Notes under the pieces: model-generated
What the model was told of the DNA's origin: nothing
Database searches by the model: none
Seen by the model: only the letters and a program-made list of their open reading frames with translations
Assembly: GCA_002633005.1 (NCBI GenBank)
Contig: NMRA01000284.1
Location: forward strand, 11,266 to 75,265
DNA length: 64,000 nt
Direction: 5' to 3'
Source of the DNA: Phoronis australis
Lineage: Eukaryota > Phoronida > Phoronidae
Translations under genes and position numbers: made by a program
Shown: positions 21,473 through 34,204 of the stretch, in pieces
Position numbering within the stretch: position 1 is the stretch's first letter
How the letters are laid out: the number at the start of each line of letters is the position of its first letter

Positions 21473-23799
21473 CTTTTGACCTCATTATGCAAGCCCACTT
21501 GTACACTTATCTACCCTAAACCGACAGTGTCGCCATTATCGTTCGACATTTTTTAAAAGGCGCTGAAAACGGAGGTGTGCGGTAGGTGGTGAAAGCGTGA
21601 GAAGAACTGAAAACTATGCCGTTCAAAATAGTAGTCGCAGTATGTCGCAGTCTGCTGTCACCCCAACCAGACTAGCTGTACGCGTGGATCAAGCAATCCC
21701 AGTAACCCATGGCGAATGAGATTGCCCGGCGTCAATGTTTGCCGCCGTTCACAGATGCTTTGAACTCTAAAGCCGGAGAGAATGGCTACGAGCAGTAAAC
21801 AGAAAATAATACAATAAAATTAAATGATTCTCTGTAATTGAAGAAAGGCCAGTGGGTCAAATTTAACTTTTGGTTTAAAATGCGGTGTTGGCATTTCTCA
21901 TATTAGCCCTGTGGATGAAACGGAGTGAGCTACAAACCCGGAGTTGACCACAAACTAAATATGTATGAATAATTCCTACACTTACAACAATGCGAGGTGA
22001 TTCAGATTGCTTTTTTAATGTCGATTTACATGTTTTTTATATGAAAATGGCGCTTTAAGTCATGGAGTTGATTTCGCTGTACCGGAGTGGCGACCGGGCC
22101 AGGGTGCGAAACTTTCCCACGCTTATGTATTATTTAAAGAAAAATAAAAAAGTTTTGGGGACCGTTTTATGAAGTTTGTGTTAAAATTGAAAAACGTGTC
22201 ATCATCATGACGTTGCATGCGCGCACCCAGCCTTTAATATGGGGAGGCTCGAATTTCCAAAAATGTGGCCCTTTTACCGACAACTGAAAAAGTCGAACGA
22301 CCAAAAAACGGGATATCACGTCGAGAGATGTGAATTGTGCTTTTGCGCCTGTTTAGTGGACTTTTTGTCTCGTTTTCTCGGACTTTTTGTTTCTCTGAAG
22401 CGGACCATTTTCTCCACTTTGCCAAATGGGCCGGGGGGNGCGCGCATGCGTTGGCTATTAATATTTACTGTAGACATCGCAGAGTAAAAAATAATTATAC
22501 AGTACACGTTATCGCCATCTATTGCAGTTATTCAAGACTGGCAGGAGAGTCGCATGCAGTTTGTTTTTCACACTACTGGTATGACGGTAATTGATATAAC
22601 TAGTAGTGAAGGTACTGGTGTTCATGCTTCAACTCTACGTAATCGCTGGTGCTGAACGGCACTGGTTACAACCCTTAATGTCGCGTGGTCACGTGATCAC
22701 GTATGTGGCGGCCTCTGTATTTTGGCGCGAGTGTAGGTGTTATACCGCGAAAGTAGCTACGGCCGTCAGGGTGCAGACGCTCGGCAGTGTTGGTTAGGGG
22801 GCGAGAGGGTTATGACTGATTTACGTGCTCTACCAGGACTTCAAAGTGTTTTTGTCCGCGAATGATATATTTTTATGGATAGTGCTGGATTAACTGTTAA
22901 GCTATACTAAGCTACACGGCTTAAGGCCCGCGCAAAACAGGGCCTCATCTTGCAGAAACGGGGCCTACAAAAGCGTTGAACTTTTAAGTGGAAATTCACT
23001 AAGTCAAATTAGAAGTAGAGAACAGCACTGTCTCTCCAATTCATTGCCTGGTGTAAATGATAAATCCACTGCGAAACCAAGGACAATAAAAAGCAACCTA
23101 ATGACGGGGATGCTCATCTATAATTGAAGAGTTTTCCGTCGTAAGATCGAGGAAATAGAACTTCGCTAAAACATGTGAACGAATAGATTACTGTGTCACG
23201 CTGAACGCACATAAGCCAATTTTGTGCATTTGGATAAATGCTCACTAGATTATAAGGAGAGATTTTCCGGTACTGGGGAAAACATTGATTATTCCAACTT
23301 TCAAATTGTTTAGTTTACGCCATTTGGTATTCAAGTTACAAGAACAAAATTATGTAGGTCTACATCATTTACCTAAGAGTAGTCGATGGGGTCCCCAGTC
23401 TTCTGGTGGGTTAGAGCCCCACGAACCTCTTCGACGCTTACTCATTGGAGAATTCATTTAAGTAAGGCCCACGATTGGTCGAGGTCTGATACCTACAGCC
23501 TTTTTAAGGTTATGTAGTTCCAGAATGGCATGGTAGGGCTTTCCTGTAGTATCTTATTGGCTATTTAGCCAAATATTTTCAAAACTGTTGATTTTTTATC
23601 TCACCAAAAGTATATATTTTCTAAAAGTGGAAAGCCTGTAGAATTTGTGACGTTTTACCAACCTGTCTTTAGTTAGGACAAGTGACCGCGTCTTTTTCGT
23701 AAACTTTAGTAAAAAGACGGTACATTGCTATCAAATAACAGTATCAATAACATGATTAAATAAATGCTCAAAATGTGGTCTCAAAAACACCGTTACAGT
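21473..23799. other. Non-coding stretch with a GC-rich patch and an N
   Basis: No gene is supported. A GC-richer patch at about 22680-22800 contains GGTCACGTGATCACGT and TTTTGGCGCGAG, which resemble E-box and E2F-type sites, but no coding exon follows that I can recognise. A single N lies at 22439 within a G-run. Short near-repeats of GGACTTTTTGT occur just left of it. Confidence 0.4.
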
Positions 23800-24015
23800 T
23801 ACTTGTTCGTTTTCGTGTGATGCAACTTCACAGTTTTTTTTTCATGCAAATCATAAAAGTCGTATTTTTGATAAACCCTCATGCGAAAGTGCAATATTGT
23901 AAAAACGACTCCTAATATAGTTTTGGAGAATAATGCATACATGTGTAGAGCATACTGTCTGAAAGTTAGATATACCTTTGTATGAGTACGATTAGCCATT
24001 TTTGAGACATGATTT
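23800..24015 (-). repeat. Dispersed repeat family R1, copy 2
   Basis: The reverse complement matches 3183-3425, with GTCTCAAAAATGGCT, TTCTCCAAAACTATATTAGG, CGCATGAGGG and ACGACTTTTATG in the same order. Its 66-residue open frame is part of the repeat. Confidence 0.65.
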
Positions 24016-26907
24016 TCCTAACTTAGCCAAATTTGGACATTTTTCTAGGGTCTCTACGGTCTCTACATAACATTAAACTCACGATTCTTCTATCATTCCT
24101 TTAAGCAGTTTTATTGCGTAAGCCTTTAGCATATGATATGAAGTAAAGAATCTTTATAGCAAATTATTGGGTAAAGCCAAAACTCGGAAATGATATTATT
24201 GTGAACACTCAGGACATTGTGAAACGCATGCGCAGTCCTCTCTGTTAGGGGGTAGAAACGATTCCGTTATCACACCTCTAAACTTTCAGCTTCGATCCTT
24301 GACGATCCCTGAATCCCAGTGCCGTACCAGCAAACTAACTTTAAAATGTATTGCTTTTTTGTTATTTAATTTTAATCAAGTAATTACCAGTGTTGAATAT
24401 TGCTGAATTGCGTTAGTCTTCAAGAGTGATTAAGCTGACCTTCATTTTTTTAATTTAGGGAAATGTCACTATTACCTCCTGGGGTGACAACACACGGCTT
24501 GACTTTGGCCTGATCGGGTTTACTCTCAAATTCTGATCTCTCCGGTCTTGATGTGTGCTTTAATTGAGATACCTGTATTCCCAAGTGATGCCCTTTCAAC
24601 ATGACATTTACGTTTTAAAATATACACATTTTCGAAATTCTAGGCTACACGTTACTGTTTCAATCCTCTGCAAATTTGGATTTTTTCTAGTCTTCTGGAG
24701 GCTCTCTGGAAATATTCTGGTGCTTGATTTGTGCATGTATGCAAACACATGTTTATTAGCTTTTTCCTCAACAGATTATCAACAGTTTTAGTAACATAGG
24801 CTAAACCGTCCCGTCGGTGCTTAAAGAAGAACCAACTGTTTTCCATGCTGCGCATTCGACCTGTTTATCTTAGGAATATATTCTCCGTGTTAATTACTGT
24901 CCATGGACCAATAGAAATGACGCGAACGGCGAACATCTTGGTTTTTCATTTACTTGTCCATAGAAGAAACAAGACCACAGTCTGTGCACTGGACAATTCG
25001 TTCCTTGAATATTACCTACATGTCAAGGGAACAGGAATTGACCCGTGGAATGTCTCAAGTTAATCACGGAGCTACAGTTTTATTAAAAACGGTTTGCATT
25101 CTCGTTTACATGTAGTCTTGGGTTTCTTGCTCTAATTTCACTGGCAGTAGATATGTAATCGCTAGATCTACCGAGGTACCAGAAAATCCTGTATATAAGT
25201 CTGTGACTGACCAGTGTTGTTGTTTACAGCGCCCTCTACAGCTCAACATATGTAACCAGTAAATCCAACTTGAAACTTAAAACGTGGAACTTTTTAACTA
25301 ATAAATTAGAACAACTTGATCTATCCATGAAGGAAAAAAATAACGGGTGAAAGTACTCACGAAATGTTCTCCTAAAGCTCAGGGTCCACTAACCCTTCTG
25401 CAACATACACTGCGACAATCCCTCGTTCAAACACCGATTGCATGAAGAAGCTTTCACCATTGTTACGTCGAATGTACACACGTTTTCTCCATAACCAAGC
25501 ATCTACTTACGTGTGACCTTTTGTGTATTTCCAGTGTACCCTCTTGGGTTTATTTGAGTCATATCCTAATGTGACACCGCCTCTGATGTTTCAGCGGCAA
25601 CCTCTTTGATGATTCATAGAACTTAATCTTTCCAGGTCATAAAAATTCACACCTCCTTTTCCATGATCAAGTACTAATGTTAATCGATCATAAACCGTGC
25701 GCGTCTTTAATGTAACGTGACGTGAATCGGGATTATCTCGTCTCATTTTTCAAAGATTTAACAAAAATGATCACTGAGATGGAAGTTTTTGTTGGATGAA
25801 AATATTTTGTTTTCAGTAGCAAACGCAAAACTTGTACGACATGATAATCTGAGGTTAGGGCCATCATCATTTCTATATGATTCTTTTACGTACATCGCGT
25901 TGTAAGTCAGCCCAAGAGATAACACAGTTTTTTCAGTGAGCCGTCCAAAACCTGAAAAGTCTTCTAAATATTGTTTGATGGCAAATTCATGTTAGAAGCA
26001 AGCAGAACATATCGCAATCGCCCAAAACGATCACTGACCACTGTTCGTGAGGTTGCCAAGCCCAAAATTGCCAATTAACAATTACTGTCTTTGAGCTTAC
26101 CTTATAGTAATGAGGTAACTATGTACTTCATTGCAGGTCGTTACGAGAGCATACTCTCATTGGATAATGTTTGACTAATGGGGTTTACATAAGCCAACTG
26201 AAATGCAGGGTCATATAGAGAACAACTTCATGTATCTGCTTCCAGGCAAGCATTTGTGATTGATGCAATTTGCTTTAATTTAATTGGTCATTATTGAAAG
26301 TTGAAAGCTTAATTACACACGAATTCTGTTAAATTGGCATGATTTGACTTTGCAGTGTTGAATATGGAACAGTGTCTAGATTTGTTCAAAATTCTCGACT
26401 CCTCGTGGCTAAGCCCTATGGGCAAAGTCTCCGAGTCTCGAATCATATGATTCAGAAGGATTCGCATTGGGATTTGTAAATTTGTGCCTTTTGGTTTCAC
26501 AGCATTCTCAAGTTGTTATTTAATCTTATGCCTCTTGTATAGTTCAATCATTTGTCATCATGCTATGAATTTGCTGATGGCACGCTATAGTTCACACTAT
26601 ATTCGTATACCTATTTGGTCGTGTGTCCAACGTGGCTGAAAAAGGCTTGTGCGTTCACTAAGCGCCAAAGATAGAATTGGCTGAGAAAACAATATGCATT
26701 TTCTGAAGATTCAAGTGAAATTTAACATCTGTAGCAGTGCGGAAGAAAGAAAAGAGTAACTGCAAAATTCCCCTGTACAGATGAAATAACGCATTTCCTG
26801 GTAATACTGAAAAAGTGAAACAAAGGAATGCTTGTATTCGACTTTAGGCCACAGCATTCTCCGGATATCGGGCCAGAATACATTTTCTTGCATTTTCTCC
26901 AAATTAA
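24016..26907. other. Non-coding stretch
   Basis: About 2.9 kb with no supported gene. Open frames at 24564-24791, 24845-25063, 26309-26500 and 26711-26902 are short and without domains. No clear repeat ends were found. Confidence 0.45.
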
Positions 26908-27065
26908 CTAGGGGCGGATCCAGGATTTTGAGTTAGGGGGGGTGGGGACAGGCAAGAGTATTAGCCAGGATTTTGACCGTCCGACATTCGCACCACCGAA
27001 TTGCCAAATGGAATATGGGAGAATTTTAGGGGAGGACATGGCCCCCTTGCTCTGAACCCGCCTCT
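26908..27065 (-). mobile_element. hAT-like MITE, copy 4 (reversed)
   Basis: It reads AGGGGCGGATCCAGGATTTTG at the left and TGCTCTGAACCCGCCTCTG at the right, so it is the family in reverse orientation. The inner GAATTTTAGGGGAGGACATGGCCCCC-type stretch and CCAAATGGAATATGGG match the copies at 17044 and 58030. The right end is degraded. Confidence 0.72.
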
Positions 27066-27262
27066 GTTGAAGTAAACAATAAAACAAAACTGCACAAGTT
27101 GCAAATGTTACAATAGATAGGTCGAAATAATACGATTCCTAATATAATTTAAAATTGGAAGATCTTTTATACGAATATAAGGCTTCTTGGTGGGAATTTA
27201 TGGTATCGTGATGCACTGACAAGTTCGAAGTTCTTGAATGTGTTTTATATAACAGACACCAG

Positions 27263-27413
27263 GCGTGCGTTCAGTAACGCTAGGACCTACGCTAGGACCT
27301 AGCTAAAATCTAGTTTTAGTCACGTGCTCTCACTTAAAATACACGGTAATATTTTAAGTAATCTCGCGAAGTCTTGCTTTTTAGCGAGGTCCTGGCGTTA
27401 CTGAACGGGAGGC
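27263..27413. mobile_element. MITE with about 30-bp inverted ends
   Basis: The left end contains GTTCAGTAACGCTAGGACCT and the right end AGGTCCTGGCGTTACTGAAC, exact inverses apart from one base. The arms extend a little further on each side. The interior is about 90 bp with CACGTGCTCTCACTT. The left arm also contains a short direct duplicate of ACGCTAGGACCT. No coding capacity. Confidence 0.8.
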
Positions 27414-28189
27414 AGAAGTCAAATTATCAGAATTATACGTCGGGCTTGTTGTTGTTACAATGATGTTCATTTCGGTATACCACACAGGGAATTTGTGAGC
27501 CATATGTAACGAACTACCTGAAAGTGAAAATATTCTCAAAGACAGCACAGTTACCGAATCATGGAAAACAAAATTAACTTCTAAAATCCAAAGACAATAT
27601 TATAGTACTACATTTATCATCAATTCAGAAATTCTTACATGAGGTACAAATTAGCGATGTAGCTAATCACGTCTGAGAACAATAGAACAGACATTTGGAA
27701 ATAGCAATAGGCGATATGAATATTTTGGGAAGATGGAAAAAAACTTTATATGCTAAATTATTTTATATTTTTCTCAAAGCTATTTTCACTATCACGACCG
27801 GAACAACACATCGCTTAGAAATTTTCATTCGCCAGATACCTCAGGAAACTTCATTGTGACGTTTCGGTGCTACAATCCTATAGCCATGCTGAAAATAGTG
27901 CAAGGTATCTTCGTAGTGCCCGTATTCATTTTTTTCACATTTCTCAAAAATTCCCTGGAATCCGACGGTTATTCAGAATTCCACTACTAGACACAATTAC
28001 TCAGACTACGCATTAAAACCCATTGGAGGAAGAAAACTGGGTTTTAGCAAAGCATTCTTCATCTAGTGCAGTTACAGAAGTATTTGATGTGCCTTGCATG
28101 GTGTCCAGTCAGAAACTCGGTCAGTACATTTCCTATTTAGAATGCTAGTGAATTGCAGTTTAAATTTACTTAATCGATTTGTAAACTGC

Positions 28190-29085
28190 TTGTGTCATGT
28201 CAGAAAAAAAGATGAAAGAAAAAAGTTCTGTGATGTCGGGCGGGAACAATGAATCTACTGCGCTGTGAATAGTACAATGTTCAAGCTTTAGTGTTAATCT
28301 GTTCAAACAATGAATTGAGCGATTCATTTAACCTTCATTCTGTTACAAATTACGTGCATTAAACTCCTGACAGATATGTTGGTGTCTTGCGTCTCTGCCA
28401 TTGCTTTGAACATTATGTAGATCTCAAATTCCTAGAGTAGATTTCAAGACCAGGGACAACAAGAAAAACGATTGTGAGATTGCTATTGAAGCACGAGCGC
28501 GCGCTCAGTTACAACGTATGAAGGAGTCAAGTAAGTTTAACTGTGTGAGAAAACATAATGCAGAAGCATTGGAAAGGTTTGCTGTTGAGGTTTAATGGCT
28601 TAAACACGCCGAAGTTGTCGACATTTAAAAGAGAGGCACAGTAACATTTGAAAGTGTCGATTTTTCATTCACAAAATATTACTATGTTTGTTATTTTGAC
28701 CAATTTGAGAACGAGTTTTTGAGGTGTCAGGCAGCACAACATGATTTCTTGGGTGATTTGTGGCGTATTCATATGCAATGGGGTGAGTTACAGGCTCATT
28801 TCCCAAACTTAGCGGGCATTATACTTTCAGTGGTGAGCATCCCTCTCTGAAATGCTGAGAGTGAGCGCATATTTTCAGTGGCATTAGACATGTGGTCACT
28901 GATTTTAGACAAGGCTGGTGAAAAGTTTGGCCATGCTTAAAATATCCTCAGTAGAAAGTGAGCGTGAATGTTTTAGTCACGAGTTTGATGCGAGGATTTA
29001 CTTAGCAGCGCAAAGTCTGCTGCGCCCAAAAGTTTAGAGAAAGTAAGTGCAAGTGTAAACTTGCCTAAGAGTGGTTATCAAAAAA
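28190..29085 (+). pseudogene. hAT-family transposase remnant
   Basis: A frame starting near 28725 encodes CQAAQHDFLGDLWRIHMQW and, after a short gap, FPNLAGIILSVVSIPL, a stop (28848-28850), then NAESERIFSVALDMW. This is the C-terminal dimerisation region of hAT transposases, whose usual pattern is LSIPxSNAxxERxFS. The in-frame stop sits where the conserved serine should be. Upstream at about 28440-28600 is another broken open stretch with QLQRMKESSKF. The gene is dead. It may once have served the hAT-like MITEs in this window, but that link is not shown. Confidence 0.75.
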
Positions 29086-29092
29086 TACACTC

Positions 29093-29228
29093 ATGGGCGG
29101 CGCAACACTGAAAAAATGGTGGCTATAACCTCCCAGCCCTCTGTGGTGCGCAGCCACCATGGGTTGCGCAGCACTGAAATAAGTGGGGGGCTATAGCCCC
29201 GGTCCCCTATGGTGCGCCGCTTATGATA
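29093..29228. mobile_element. Short repeat with GGCGGCGCA / TGCGCCGC ends
   Basis: The segment begins CATGGGCGGCGCAACACTG and ends GGTGCGCCGCTTATG, an approximate inverted pair. It has an internal near-repeat (TGGGTTGCGCAGCACTGAAA) and G-rich runs, and lies just after the hAT transposase remnant. It may be the old right end of that element, or a separate MITE. Confidence 0.5.
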
Positions 29229-29989
29229 ATGAGTCGTGAACAAATTTAAAAGTTTTAGTGTGCTTATTTGTATCGTGTCATATTTCTTGGATCTGCGTTT
29301 CAATTCAAACACTCACTGAAATGGTCCCTATAGTCAAAATTTTGTGCAAGTATTTTTTTCTGAGCAGAATTTCTTTGATAAAACTTGCAATGGTTCTGAA
29401 TAGGCTTAAATTCTCACTAACGGTGGTTGGAGAGTGCAGTTAGCAAGCAGCTGACTGCACGGGGTAAAATATCAGGTCGTGGGCTCGTAGGCTGCCCTTG
29501 CATTTGTTTTGTGTTCGTGATTTTTGATTTGAAAATGTACGATATTAAGAGTAACTGCACGAGAACAGCAGGCAAAGGTGTGAAGACGATATGTCACAGA
29601 TGTTTATGACATATAGTTTATTTGAACACCTAGGTGGGAAGCTTAATAACAGAAATGCTATTAGATTGGAAAACTGGCAGCTTTTGTTTTGGAGAAATGT
29701 TTCGATCGGTTGTGAAGCCAATTTAAGCAAATTTTGAATAATTACTAGTCGTTTTGAATTTTCTACCCAGATTTGTAAGAACACGCAAAAACATTAATGG
29801 AAATTACTTTCGAAGTTATTAATTTCAAATAGGTTTTAACCTTGGCTCTTGAGGAGTTGTAGAATATAGGCTACATTCAAGTGCATGTGTACGGAGTGGG
29901 TATCATTCCACAGAAAAAAGACATGTGACATCTGAAAGAGGTTCCTCGATGTACCAATTGATGTACAGATTTCTGTGGATGTGACTTTG

Positions 29990-30373
29990 TGATCATGAAC
30001 ACAGCAAGTTGTGAAAAGAGAAATCCTCACCCAATTTTCAATTGCAAATGTACCTTACGTTTTGCGAGTTGATTCGTCATAGAAACCAAACTAAAAGACT
30101 AATCGAAAGTTCTAAACAGCGTAACTGGTAAAAACGGTGTCGGCAGAGGGGTTATTTTGCTATGAATATACCTTTTTAGAACTGAAATTTTGAATTAAAA
30201 AAGTGTCAACGTAATAACAATAATGGGACATAAATAAAAAAATATTTTATATTCCCTGGTCTTTTTTCTTTCAGGAAATGTGTACTTTTACTAGTTGACA
30301 AACTGAAGCCCAAGTTTTTTGATATACGAGTTAGGATGGAGGTCACTAAATATAATTAAGTTTCGAGATAACC
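29990..30373 (+). mobile_element. TTAA-flanked family R2, copy C (truncated)
   Basis: The right part matches the ends of the elements at 34205-35611 and 46330-47719. Shared landmarks are GAACACAGCAA, TTGTGAAAAGAGA, ACTAATCGAAA, TTATTTTGCTAT, TTTTACTAGTTGACAAA and GAGTTAGGATGGAGGTCACTAAA. It ends in GTTTCGAGATAACC directly followed by TTAA (30374-30377). The middle and left portions are missing. Confidence 0.7.
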
Positions 30374-30377
30374 TTAA

Positions 30378-32101
30378 CCGTAATTGTCACAGTGAACTAA
30401 AAATTGATTATTATTCTGTAAAGGAACTTTAAATAGGTAGACCGCCAGAACTACTTTTTGAGTGACTTCCACATTTGGAAGCTTTTCTCAAGATGGCGCC
30501 ATTTGAGTCTTGGTTATTACCTTCTGCGCAATGATTGGCCGCTGCCTTGACGTCATTAAAACAGAGGCAGATTTTAATTATTTTCACAGGCGTTGTTGCT
30601 GCCATTTATGAAGCAGAAGGCATTGTTTTGGTTATTGTTTGGAATAAAGGTTGTTGACGTACTTATTTTCAATTCTTTTTACTAATATTATCATAGAAAT
30701 GTATCTGAATTCGAACTAAAGTACATAATTTTTGTAATGATTTAGACCTAAATAGCTGCAATATACCCTTAGTTTTCATTTTTATATCATACTGCAGAAA
30801 ATTTCAAAGTTGATATAACTTTATATTACTCGTGATATTCCGGCGATTTCCGTAAAAATGTGTCAGAATTCAGTCACATTTTATTTCCCATGAAATGGCT
30901 AAACCGATCAGCGCCATCTTGAGGCTTGGGGACTAGGCTTATGCAATTGTCTGCGTTCTGTGTTCATTCGTTGGCGGAGGAATTACTAGAGTTAGAGAGT
31001 GAATGAACATTTACGGGGACTCAGGAGCTGGAGAAGCACACGTAATATACCGAGAACGCTGCGCGTTGCAACTGTAATTCCTTTTTTTATTTAATCGCCG
31101 AGTTTACGCCAGATCGGCAACCGCAGATTTTATTTGGCGCCTGGGAATATCGGTTTTGGCGATCTCAGATTTCGTTTGGTGAGGTAGCCAATTGCGACTT
31201 AGCGTTAAGCTACCGGTAAGCGTCGAGCACTGCATCAATCCCGTAGTCTCCTATGCTATTGGCGGCTTGCCCTCGTCAGTGTCGTTTTCAGTGAAAGTGA
31301 TAACTAGTCTATTGTCACTATAGCAGCGTCCTCAAGGTCGTTAACGGTTTCGTTGTCGTTGCAGGAGCGTCAGCGTCAGAACCATTGCTCGGTGTGATTA
31401 CTAGGGCTATCCGGATTATGTCCGTTTCGACTTGTGCCTTGTTTTCGCAAGTGCGTGAAGCATGCTTGACGCATGTACCCCTTACGATGACCACAGCTCT
31501 TTTTTATGTTTTCACGTGTCTGTACAACATGATGTCCTTTCGAAAAAAACATTTAACGCTCATTTAACAATGAAAGTGATAATTTAATCGACAATTCGGG
31601 CAAATAAGCTGATACTTAACGTACATTCGATAACTTTTCAAAGATCTCATTAGTCAACGTATGCCATCTTATCCATATGCACGCAACCCGTTTCAAATAA
31701 ACACACTAAGGATTATGCATTTAGGGCCTACATTTTTTTTCACCTCAAATGGAAATACTCCTTTTGTTTTGTTTTGTTTATGCCATTGACGCTTTTCATG
31801 CGCGACTTTATTGTGACCTTCAGTTTTGTCCTTGTTATTGACCAAGTGTCCACACATCGAGTTGCTGACGACATCATCGGTTGTTGTCTGTGCCAGTGTC
31901 ATCAACGAAGTCTTGACGGAGGTCTAGAAAGAGGTTATTCTTGTTTTCATTTCCAACCTCAATTCTAAGTTCATCATCCGATTTTCCATGTGTCGCTCTT
32001 GGGCTTTCATCTGTTTGTTTATGTGGCATGCATGTGTTATTAGTATTTTAGTTGTTTGTTATTTTTAGTTTAACTCACCTTTCGTCAAAGTTGAGGAGGG
32101 A
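30378..32101. other. Non-coding, with a promoter-like cluster and LTR-internal remnant
   Basis: Positions 30489-30555 carry CAAGATGGCGCC, an inverted CCAAT (ATTGG) and a full CRE (TGACGTCA). The last few hundred bases before 32102 are probably the 3' internal part of an LTR retrotransposon, because a purine tract and an LTR follow directly. No protease, RT or integrase domain is readable. Confidence 0.45.
30489..30555 (+). promoter_or_regulatory. Promoter-like cluster: YY1-type, CCAAT, CRE
   Basis: CAAGATGGCGCC at 30489-30500 fits the YY1 core. ATTGG at about 30534 is an inverted CCAAT box. TGACGTCA at 30548-30555 is a full CRE palindrome. No recognisable coding exon follows. The 12-base YY1-like stretch recurs inverted at 30911-30922 (GCGCCATCTTGA), so it could be part of a repeat instead. 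Confidence 0.35.
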
Positions 32102-32359
32102 TGTAATATCCTGATTTGATTCATTTCTTTTGATTAACCTTAACAAATGATGACATATTGCATTCTTAGAATGTATTGTTCTTTGAACTTTATGAGATAT
32201 TTTTGTTTACTGGCAACACCTTATACCTTAGTCATGTTCATTTACTTCCTGTAATGTCTCTAGGTGTATATAAATGTGACCGCTTGTATTGTAATTGAGT
32301 TCGAATAAAATATTTGTCACAGCGAGATGTTCTTGCTGCGTTAATGCCGGGATATTGCA
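32092..32359 (+). mobile_element. 3' LTR with polypurine tract (LTR retrotransposon remnant)
   Basis: A purine tract (GAGGAGGGA, 32093-32101) leads directly into a 258-bp segment, 32102-32359. It starts TGTAATATCC and ends GGATATTGCA, so it has the TG...CA form with inverted ends. Inside are TATATAAA (about 32272) and GAATAAAAT (about 32303), in the right order for a promoter and polyadenylation signal. This is the structure of a 3' LTR. I do not see a matching 5' LTR in the window. Confidence 0.72.
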
Positions 32360-34200
32360 TCGCAACGTCTTACAAAATAAGAAATTCAAAGAACGAACTG
32401 TTATCAGCAATTTAAAAGTCAAGGGACAAAACCACTCAATTTGCCGCCACCCTGTTGCAGAGAGCGTACGCTAAGACTTATTATTGCCAAATGTCAGCGT
32501 TATTGGTGAAAGGTTTTCCAAATCCCTTAGGATTTGAAATTTGCCGTATTCGGGCATATGTAAACGATCGTCGGGAAGCCAAAACTTGAACGCAGAGCTC
32601 ATTTGTAAGGTAAGTGTTTTGGTAAAATTCATTTCACCACCGGATTTGACTCAAGATTAAGTGACGATCAAGAGTATTTAGATGTTATTGATTTCAATTT
32701 CCATGCAATTTTTCAAAAAAAAAAATTATCCGTTACGCTCATAAAATGGATCCGCTTACAGTGGTTTGAGACGTGTTACCATCACTGTCTTGTCTAATTG
32801 CAATGGAATTTGCACTCTGTTGAAGAGGGAATTGGTAAGAAATGTCTTTCTGTACATTTTGCGACCCAAGATGATCTTGAAAATACTTTCAAAATTACGT
32901 CTACGTTTTTTGCCTGTTACTAGATTATTTTTGGCTACTGTTTTCAAAAATTTGTTTCGTTATTAAAGCCCAAATCATACCCGCGGGTGAGCGCAGCAGT
33001 GTTGTTTCTTCCGTTGAATGTTTTGCAATTGTCCTTCTGGCTGGGGAACGTGAAAAGGTGAGCATGATCACTTCTGTGTCATATTTTGCAGCCTGAACAA
33101 ACAACGGAAGAGCTGCAAAGTGCTTCTCACCCTAAAAGATAGAATATAGGGTTTGAATAGCTACGCTGTCCTTCGTCTTATATTTTGCTGTTACGTATGA
33201 ATAGATTCAGTACACAAATAATTATGTACTGACAAAGAAACTCAATATTAACAAAAAAACGCTTGGGAAGCCCGGTTAGACAACCATCACAAGGTCGTGA
33301 GCCACTGCTCCAACCGGCCATCAGTGATTGATGTTTTGGTTCAGGGCGGGTACAATTGAACAGTCAGCTGTGACCCCAGCGACCCAGCTCCCACTCTTAT
33401 GCTGTAGACTGTCAGTAAATTTCCGAGATTCCAATTATTGATGTTTTATTGTAAACTGTCAAGTAATGCTCTGGAGACAACATTTCGGACTTCTGGTGCT
33501 ATTCACTAGTAGTGTGACGTCATAGTTCCGTAACCTTTGACAATACATGCGTTTTTTCTGATTGGTTGGGATAAGCATGTGTTATATGGCGCTAAGCGTC
33601 ACCTAGCGTATTAAGAATATTACAAATTTCCGGCGACGTGGCCCATACATGCTTCCGTAGGCCTACATCCTCACTCATTCTCTACATCCTTCACAACCAC
33701 TGTTAACCCGATTATACTCTTCCTTTCTTTCCCAGTTACGCCCAGCACACGTAGTGCACGCTCACGAAACCCCTATATCCAACCGCCACGTTCTCCAAAA
33801 TTCCTGGTATGTTTCCCCCGGCTGCCTGATCATGAGTTTCTTCCCTGGGGCTCCCCCCACAGCACAGTAATTCCAGCTACGCTACTTATTTGGTTAGTCT
33901 TGGCCTGCGCAATACGCCTGAAAGATGGTTAGTCTAATGGCTTGTGCAAGTCCATTGCCAACCGACTCCTGTCTCTATGTGTAAAAACCTCATGCAAAAG
34001 CCACTGATCAGGATGAGAGCACATGCTTGAGATTTGCTGGTGCTTTACGTTATCCACACGTGTGATTATTTAAGAGAATAAAAACCGGATTTATTATCCT
34101 GTAAAATTTGATAGGAGACTGCAAATACGCACACGGCTACTTTAATGGTCTATTTTGATTGAGGTGCTCTACACAGCTGAAAACAAATGAGAGCATGTGT
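32360..34200. other. Non-coding stretch
   Basis: No gene supported. A donor-like site TTTGTAAG|GTAAGTG at about 32610 has no linked exon. A tRNA-like B-box resemblance at about 33260-33320 is too weak to call. The paired frames at 32756-32966 have no domain. Confidence 0.4.
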
Positions 34201-34204
34201 TTAA

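Noticed and set aside
29410-29500. tRNA-like stretch with GGTCGTGGGCTCG, resembling a SINE head
   Set aside because: The B-box resemblance is poor and no cloverleaf can be drawn. A SINE fragment is possible but unsupported.
33260-33330. tRNA-like sequence with GGCCGGTTGGAGCAGTGG on the minus strand
   Set aside because: It does not fold into a complete tRNA and lacks a convincing B box.
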